Source: an uncultured Holophagales bacterium
Lineage (GTDB): Bacteria; Acidobacteriota; Thermoanaerobaculia; UBA5066
DNA length: 11,367 nucleotides
Assembly: GCA_937927565.1 (NCBI GenBank)
Contig: CALBDV010000188.1
Location: forward strand, 1-11,367
Direction: 5' to 3'
Below are positions 6,192 through 11,367 of this stretch, in pieces. A program made the translations under genes and the position numbers. The notes under the pieces are model-generated. The model did not search any database. It had not been told where the DNA came from and was given only the letters and a program-made list of their open reading frames with translations. Position 1 is the stretch's first letter, and every line of letters starts with the position of its first letter.

Positions 6192-6883
6192 TTGTCGGGG
6201 GTCTGCTCGGCGAGCTCGACCTTGAGGATCTTCTGGTAGGCGCGGGGTCTTCCGCCGCTGCGCGGATCGGAGGTGTCGGAGTTCGACTCGGTGACGATCC
6301 GGTCGACGACGTCCAGTCCCTTCACGACCTCGCCGAAGACGGTGTACTGCCTGTCGAGGAACGGCGAGTCCTTGACGACGATGAAGAACTGCGAAGAGGC
6401 GGAGTCGGGGTCGCTGGCACGGGCCATCGAGAGGACGCCCTTCTTGTGGCTCACGTCGTTGAACTCGGCCTTCACGTTGAGGGGCTTGCCGGTCTTGTCG
6501 GTGTTTCCGCCGGTCCCGAAGAGCGCGTCCTTGGCGGGGTCCTTCGTGAGGGGGTCGCCTCCCTGGACCATGAAACCGGGGATGACGCGATGGAAGAGCG
6601 TTCCGTCGTAGAAGCCGGCGGCAGAGAGGTCGATGAAGTTCTTCACGTGCCCCGGGGCCTTGTCGTGGAAGAACCGGATCGTCACGTCTCCCTGGGAGGT
6701 CTTCAGGATGGCGAGGGTCTTCGCGTAATCGCGCGGCTTGGACGACACCTTTTTCTCCTTCTTCTTCGGGGCAGCCTTCTTCTGCGGGGTCGTGGCGGCC
6801 TCGGCCGGGCCGGCAAAGGCCCCTGCAAGCGCGAGACCCATCCAGAGGGCGAAGGCGAAACGGGTGTGTCGGTTCGCGAGCAC
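6188..6883 (-). CDS. Exported cyclophilin-type peptidyl-prolyl isomerase
   Basis: The 231-residue product has a signal peptide (hydrophobic core 8-24, likely cleavage after AEA near residue 29), a Lys-rich linker (35-49) and a cyclophilin domain from about 55 to 226. Family residues are visible: TLFHRVIPGFMVQGGDP with catalytic R99, F104 and Q107, GVLSMAR (149-155), SSQFFI (163-168) with Q165 and F167, and LDRQYTVFGEVVKG. It should catalyse proline isomerisation of proteins in the periplasm. A short loop and compact domain make it the bacterial PpiA/PpiB type. GTG 6883 is the start, with a full AAGGAGGT site five bases upstream. It is the first gene of the minus-strand cluster, overlaps the next gene by four bases and is divergent from the EcsC gene. 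The signal peptide has no lipobox cysteine. Confidence 0.94.
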   Translation of the reverse strand: MLANRHTRFAFALWMGLALAGAFAGPAEAATTPQKKAAPKKKEKKVSSKPRDYAKTLAILKTSQGDVTIRFFHDKAPGHVKNFIDLSAAGFYDGTLFHRVIPGFMVQGGDPLTKDPAKDALFGTGGNTDKTGKPLNVKAEFNDVSHKKGVLSMARASDPDSASSQFFIVVKDSPFLDRQYTVFGEVVKGLDVVDRIVTESNSDTSDPRSGGRPRAYQKILKVELAEQTPDK

Positions 6884-6887
6884 GAGG

Positions 6888-6895
6888 ACCTCCTT
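6888..6895 (-). promoter_or_regulatory. Strong ribosome binding site of the cyclophilin gene
   Basis: AAGGAGGT on the minus strand, fully complementary to the 16S anti-Shine-Dalgarno core, ends five bases before GTG 6883-6881. It fixes the GTG start and suggests strong translation. Confidence 0.8.
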
Positions 6896-6949
6896 CTCCG
6901 TCCGGCGCGATTCGCCGGTGCCGCCTTGTTCCGACGGCCGGGCGGCCGG

Positions 6950-6977
6950 ATGATACCTTCGGCAGGGCCGCCGTGAA
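6950..6977 (-). promoter_or_regulatory. Possible promoter for the minus-strand cyclophilin cluster
   Basis: On the minus strand, TTCACG (6977-6972) and TATCAT (6955-6950) are separated by 16 bp. TATCAT matches five of six -10 bases and TTCACG four of six -35 bases. Transcription would start near 6943, about 60 bp ahead of GTG 6883. The -35 lies at the start of the divergent EcsC gene. A similar TATCAT lies ahead of tatA. Confidence 0.4.
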
Positions 6978-7572
6978 GATCGCCGAAACGTTTCTCACCC
7001 TCGTGAAACGCGCCTCGACGGATCTCGATGTCGAGAGGATCCGGGAGGACGTCCGGACCTTCGCTTTGCGCCACGAAGGGCTCCCTACCCGGCGGAAGGC
7101 CCTCCTCATGGTCAACGCGACCGCCCGCAAGGCGGCGCTGGTCGGCGCAGCTTCGAGCGCGCCGCCGGGGTGGACGGCTCTCGTCGCGACCGCGCCCGAG
7201 CTGGCGGCACTCATCGTCCTCCAGAGCCGGATGATCGTCGGGCTCCACCTCCTCTACGGCGGCGACCTCGAGCCGGAGGAGCGGGCACTGGAGATCGTCG
7301 CCGGCCTCGCGTCCGGTGCGGGTCTCTCCGTGGGGAGGCGGCTGACGGTCCGGCTCGCCGAAGAGCTCGCGACGAAGCTCGCCGCGCGGGCGCTGGGACG
7401 GTCGTTTGCGCACGTCGTCCCGCTCCTCGGCGTGGCGGCGTCGGCGGCGCTCAACTACGGCGTGGTGCAGGCGGTGGGCCGGGCGGTCGTCGCGCGAGTG
7501 GAGCGAAGGTGGGGGCCGCCGGAGATCCCGGGGAGCGGCCCGGTTCTCGACGCCGAAGGGCGGATCGCTTGA
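6973..7572 (+). CDS. EcsC-family protein
   Basis: The 199-residue product carries the EcsC-family core: charged N-terminal helices (1-45), then a hydrophobic stretch WTALVATAPELAALIVLQSR (67-86) running into MIVGLHLLYGGDLEPEERALE, a Gly/Ala-rich segment (108-122), and a late hydrophobic AHVVPLLGVAASAALNYGV (146-164). EcsC is named for the third gene of the Bacillus EcsABC transporter, but most family members are found without the transporter and have no established function; membrane association is likely from the hydrophobic segments. The start is GTG 6973, with only a weak AGGG site. Its stop overlaps the start of the next gene (TTGA at 7569-7572), so the two are probably co-translated. It is divergent from the cyclophilin gene across 89 bp. 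Confidence 0.75.
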   Translation: MKIAETFLTLVKRASTDLDVERIREDVRTFALRHEGLPTRRKALLMVNATARKAALVGAASSAPPGWTALVATAPELAALIVLQSRMIVGLHLLYGGDLEPEERALEIVAGLASGAGLSVGRRLTVRLAEELATKLAARALGRSFAHVVPLLGVAASAALNYGVVQAVGRAVVARVERRWGPPEIPGSGPVLDAEGRIA

Positions 7573-8702
7573 CGCGCTCGCTCGCGCCGGCGGACGTCGT
7601 CGTCGCGGGCGGCGGACTCGCGGCGGCGGCTCTCGCGCTGGAGCTGGCCCGGCGCGACCTGACGGTCGACCTCCTGGCCGGCGTCCGGGTCGGTGTGCCG
7701 TCGGCCCCCGGGGGGCCGGTGGCGGCCCAGGCGGCGGTGGAGGCCGCGCCCGAGGCGCTGGCCGACCTCGCCCTTCTCTCCCGGCACCTCTTCCCCGACT
7801 GGCTTTCTGCCCTCGAAGAGGAGACGGGGCTCCCCTGCGAGTACGACGAGCGCGGCGCGATGACCGTGGCCCTCGACGACGCCGAGGAAGTCCTCCTGGA
7901 TCGAGCACTGGACGCGCAGCGATCGCGGGGGATCCACTTCGAGGTGCTCGAACCCGAAGAGGCACGGGGGCGGGAGCCCGCGCTTTCGGCTTCGCTTCAG
8001 GCCGCGTTCTCCTTTCCCCGCGACGGGGTGGCGAGGGCCGGCCGCGTCGGCCGTGTCCTCGCGCTGGCGGCCCGCGCCGCCGGGGTGAGGGTTCACGAGG
8101 GGAACGCCGTTCATGCGGTGGCTCTCTCGGCAGGGCGGATTGCCGGGGTCGAGACGACGGGGGGACTGCTCCCGGCCGAGTTCGTCGTTCTCGCCGGCAG
8201 GGCCGGTCCGGGCCGGGTCGGAGGTGCACCGCGCCTCCGGTTCGTCGTCAGCATCCGGCCGTGGCTGCGACTGGACGCCATGTCCGATCCCGACCGACCG
8301 ACGCGGCTCGTGCGCTCGCGGGGTGTCACCCTGGTCCCCCGTCGCGACGGCTCGATCCTCGCCCTCGGAAGGCCGGAGCCGGGCCGCCTGGCCTCCTCCC
8401 CGAGCGCGGGGTCCGTCGCGGCGCTCCTTTCAGAGGTCCAGCGCCTCGTTCCGGCGTCCTCCGGATGGGCGCTCGTCGAGGCGGGAGCGGGCCGGGAGGT
8501 CTCGGCGCCCGATCGCGTTCCCGTGATCGGAGAGGCGGCCATCCAGGGCCTCTTCGTGACGGCGGGCTGGGGGGCGGACGAGCTGCTCCTGGCTCCCGCG
8601 GTGGCCGCACTCGCGGCGGACCTCGTCACGGGGCGGACGCCTCCACTGGCGGCAGCGCCCTTCTCTCCGGGTCGCACAGGGGGATTGACGGGGGCGGAAT
8701 GA
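7569..8702 (+). CDS. DAO/ThiO-like FAD-dependent oxidoreductase with altered FAD motif
   Basis: The 377-residue protein follows the D-amino-acid/glycine oxidase (DAO) family. An N-terminal Rossmann unit DVVVAGGGLAAAALALELAR (9-28) leads to a central substrate domain (SALEEETGLPCEYDERGAM, 80-98; the FEVLEPEEA segment, 124-132), a second FAD strand EFVVLAG (204-210) and a C-terminal RVPVIGEAAIQGLFVTAGWG / LLLAPAVA (317-345) like ThiO. The GxGxxG motif reads G14-G15-G16-L-A-A19, lacking the third glycine, and the acidic residue that normally ends beta-2 is absent (TVDLLAG). FAD binding may be weakened or changed. The start is TTG 7569 (TTGA overlap with the EcsC stop), directly before the Rossmann strand. 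Members oxidise amines; the substrate here is unknown. The radical SAM gene begins 81 bp after it. Confidence 0.78.
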   Translation: MTRSLAPADVVVAGGGLAAAALALELARRDLTVDLLAGVRVGVPSAPGGPVAAQAAVEAAPEALADLALLSRHLFPDWLSALEEETGLPCEYDERGAMTVALDDAEEVLLDRALDAQRSRGIHFEVLEPEEARGREPALSASLQAAFSFPRDGVARAGRVGRVLALAARAAGVRVHEGNAVHAVALSAGRIAGVETTGGLLPAEFVVLAGRAGPGRVGGAPRLRFVVSIRPWLRLDAMSDPDRPTRLVRSRGVTLVPRRDGSILALGRPEPGRLASSPSAGSVAALLSEVQRLVPASSGWALVEAGAGREVSAPDRVPVIGEAAIQGLFVTAGWGADELLLAPAVAALAADLVTGRTPPLAAAPFSPGRTGGLTGAE

Positions 8703-8783
8703 TATTCTGCTTCGCTATATGTTCGAGGCGGCGGGCGGCTCTTGGGAGGCGCGCCCCGTGCCGCTCTTCATGGAGGATCCGAG
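8685..8783 (+). promoter_or_regulatory. AT-rich leader ahead of the radical SAM gene
   Basis: A TTGACG box (8685-8690) at the end of the oxidoreductase gene is followed by an unusually AT-rich island (about 8697-8724, with GATATTC and CTATATG). Spacing to a good -10 is not canonical (TATTCT is 12 bp away, TATATG 26 bp), so a promoter is only suggested. A 22-codon reading frame starts at ATG 8719 and ends with TGA 8785-8787, overlapping the radical SAM start as ATGA. Confidence 0.3.
8772..8776 (+). promoter_or_regulatory. Ribosome binding site fixing the radical SAM start
   Basis: GGAGG lies seven bases before ATG 8784. A longer in-frame reading from TTG 8742 would add 14 residues, but it has no comparable site, so ATG 8784 is preferred. 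Confidence 0.7.
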
Positions 8784-10658
<1,875 letters not shown>

Positions 10659-10670
10659 CCTGGCCCCTGG

Positions 10671-10696
10671 CGGGCGGGGCGGCGACGCCCCGCCCG
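10671..10696 (+). terminator. GC-rich hairpin after the radical SAM gene
   Basis: CGGGCGGGGCG (10671-10681) pairs perfectly with CGCCCCGCCCG (10686-10696) around a GCGA tetraloop of the GNRA type, 12 bp after the TAG stop. There is no T tract, so it may stabilise the 3' end or act with Rho rather than terminate alone. Confidence 0.55.
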
Positions 10697-10730
10697 GCCG
10701 ACGCGACCCTGGCCGCAAGAGAGGCACCCC

Positions 10731-11027
10731 ATGGAATGGAACGCCGTCGTCCACGCCAGGCTCTCCGTACCCGTCCTTCCCCCGCCCGAGCAGGTCGTCC
10801 TCGTCTACGTGTCCAGCCTTCGCCAGTTCGCCGTCGGGCAGCACAGGGCCGGCGCGTGGACGATCCAACCTCCCCTTGCCGGAACCGTCACGCACTGGGC
10901 CGTCCTGACGCCGCCGGGCACCTCCGCGACGGCGACGGCGACAACGCCGGCGACGGCGACGGCCCCCGTGAAACGCAGCCTCGTGCCGGATCGCCCCCCG
11001 GTTTCAAAGCCTCCCTACAGGCGGTGA
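10731..11027 (+). CDS. Small DUF551-like protein with a low-complexity tail
   Basis: The 98-residue product starts at ATG 10731 with an AAGAGAGG site (10717-10724) six bases upstream. Its first ~63 residues resemble DUF551 proteins: an opening W3 strand, LPPPEQVVLVYVSS (16-29), then VTHWAVLTPPG (53-63), which parallels the VTHWxxLPxPP end of that family. DUF551 proteins are small, often phage- or plasmid-borne, and have no known function. The remaining ~35 residues (TSATATATTPATATAP and a basic end) come largely from a GGCGAC repeat and have no family match, so they may be disordered or result from a frameshift past the true end. No signal peptide is evident. It lies 72 bp after the radical SAM stop, beyond a hairpin, so co-transcription is uncertain. 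Confidence 0.5.
   Translation: MEWNAVVHARLSVPVLPPPEQVVLVYVSSLRQFAVGQHRAGAWTIQPPLAGTVTHWAVLTPPGTSATATATTPATATAPVKRSLVPDRPPVSKPPYRR
10926..10963 (+). repeat. GGCGAC hexanucleotide repeat inside the DUF551-like gene
   Basis: The stretch carries interrupted GGCGAC units (three in a row from 10925, then two more after a short break at 10941-10948). Read in the gene frame it encodes alternating Ala and Thr. Length changes in whole six-base units would keep the frame. Confidence 0.7.
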
Positions 11028-11118
11028 CGGGGCACCGGGAGCGAGCGGGCCAGACCCGGTCGATCCCGTGTCCGCCGTCCCCGGCTCCTGACGACGCACC
11101 TCGAGGAGGGCCGCCCGC

Positions 11119-11367
11119 TCACGGCCGCCAGGTCACCGAGTTCCTTGGCCCCTCCCAGACCGTCACTTCCTCGAGGCGCACCCCGTCCTTCAGGTGGCCC
11201 GAGGCGCGGATCTCCTCCGCCACCCAGAGCGCGACGTTCTCGGCGGTCGGGTTCTTCACGTCGAACGGGGGGACGGTGTTGACGTCGCGGTCGTGGAGGC
11301 GGGCGGCGAGCTCCCTCACGAGCCTCTCGGTCGGGACGAAGTCGACGGACAGGTCGTAGGCGCCGAG
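11119..11367 (-). CDS. queD: QueD/6-pyruvoyl-tetrahydropterin synthase family, C-terminal part (runs off the right edge)
   Basis: Reading leftwards from the window end gives 82 residues to a TGA at 11121-11119. The family signature is clear: the VDFVP strand, LHDRDVNTV (standing for the usual LDHRDLN motif), NPTAENVALWVAEEI, and VTVWEGP carrying the conserved substrate-binding glutamate. Members of this fold convert dihydroneopterin triphosphate to 6-carboxy- or 6-pyruvoyl-tetrahydropterin; QueD feeds the queuosine (preQ0/preQ1) pathway. The zinc-binding N-terminal part (Cys and HxH motifs) lies outside the window, so QueD versus PTPS cannot be decided. It converges on the DUF551-like gene; the 91-bp gap between them shows nothing I can support. 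Confidence 0.85.
   Translation of the reverse strand, partial: LGAYDLSVDFVPTERLVRELAARLHDRDVNTVPPFDVKNPTAENVALWVAEEIRASGHLKDGVRLEEVTVWEGPRNSVTWRP

Noticed and set aside
6192..7214. An N-terminal extension of the AmgK-like gene up to 7214 (651 codons in total)
   Set aside because: The extra 341 codons overlap the cyclophilin gene in another frame and the divergent EcsC gene; the phosphotransferase homology begins at GTG 6191.
8691..8712. Sigma-54 (-24/-12) promoter before the radical SAM gene
   Set aside because: The GG and GC pairs are separated by 11 rather than 10 bases and the flanking consensus is missing.
8742..8783. TTG start at 8742 for the radical SAM gene
   Set aside because: ATG 8784 has a well-placed GGAGG; the 14 extra residues would include the ribosome site itself.

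Overview
The window is a GC-rich piece of bacterial chromosome (clearly well above 60% GC by eye, with strong G/C bias at third codon positions). It carries 14 protein genes on both strands; the first and last are cut by the window edges. The cell is a Gram-negative-type (diderm) bacterium: there is a BamD-type outer-membrane assembly lipoprotein, a signal-peptide-bearing cyclophilin, a TatA and an HtpX protease. High GC, frequent GTG/TTG starts, a stand-alone Fis-like regulator, a PASTA protein just upstream of bamD and a long MJ0619/Tes-type radical SAM protein together suggest an Acidobacteriota-like organism. This placement is inference; no rRNA or marker gene is present to settle it. No tRNA, rRNA, CRISPR array, insertion sequence or phage gene was seen.

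Layout. (1) 1-748, minus: the N-terminal 249 residues of a PHP-domain metal-dependent phosphoesterase, divergent from the next block. (2) 814-3345, plus: an envelope cluster of a membrane-anchored three-PASTA protein, a BamD-like lipoprotein and an exported protein with an internal duplication, closed by a hairpin terminator. (3) 3472-3705, plus: a 77-residue Fis-family DNA-binding protein, followed by 270 bp of gene-free DNA packed with palindromes, including two near-identical 31-bp direct repeats. (4) 6883-3976, minus: a secreted cyclophilin PPIase, an AmgK-like sugar kinase overlapping it by 4 bp, tatA, and htpX. (5) 6973-10658, plus: an EcsC-family protein, an overlapping DAO/ThiO-like FAD oxidoreductase with a degenerate dinucleotide-binding motif, and the large radical SAM protein. 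(6) 10731-11027, plus: a small DUF551-like protein with a GGCGAC-repeat tail. (7) 11119-11367, minus: the C-terminal part of a QueD/PTPS-family pterin enzyme.

How they may work together. Blocks 2 and 4 are mostly envelope biogenesis and quality control: outer-membrane protein assembly, peptidoglycan binding or recycling, periplasmic folding, Tat export and membrane proteolysis. The most interesting gene is the radical SAM protein at 8784-10658. Its sequence motifs follow the archaeal MJ0619 family, whose founding member was first reported as a methanopterin methylase and later as tetraether lipid synthase (Tes). A bacterial relative is a candidate for making membrane-spanning lipids or another C-C bond on an unactivated carbon. 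That is a family-level hypothesis, not a demonstrated function, and its neighbours do not prove it. I found no convincing defence, mobile or RNA-based system here.
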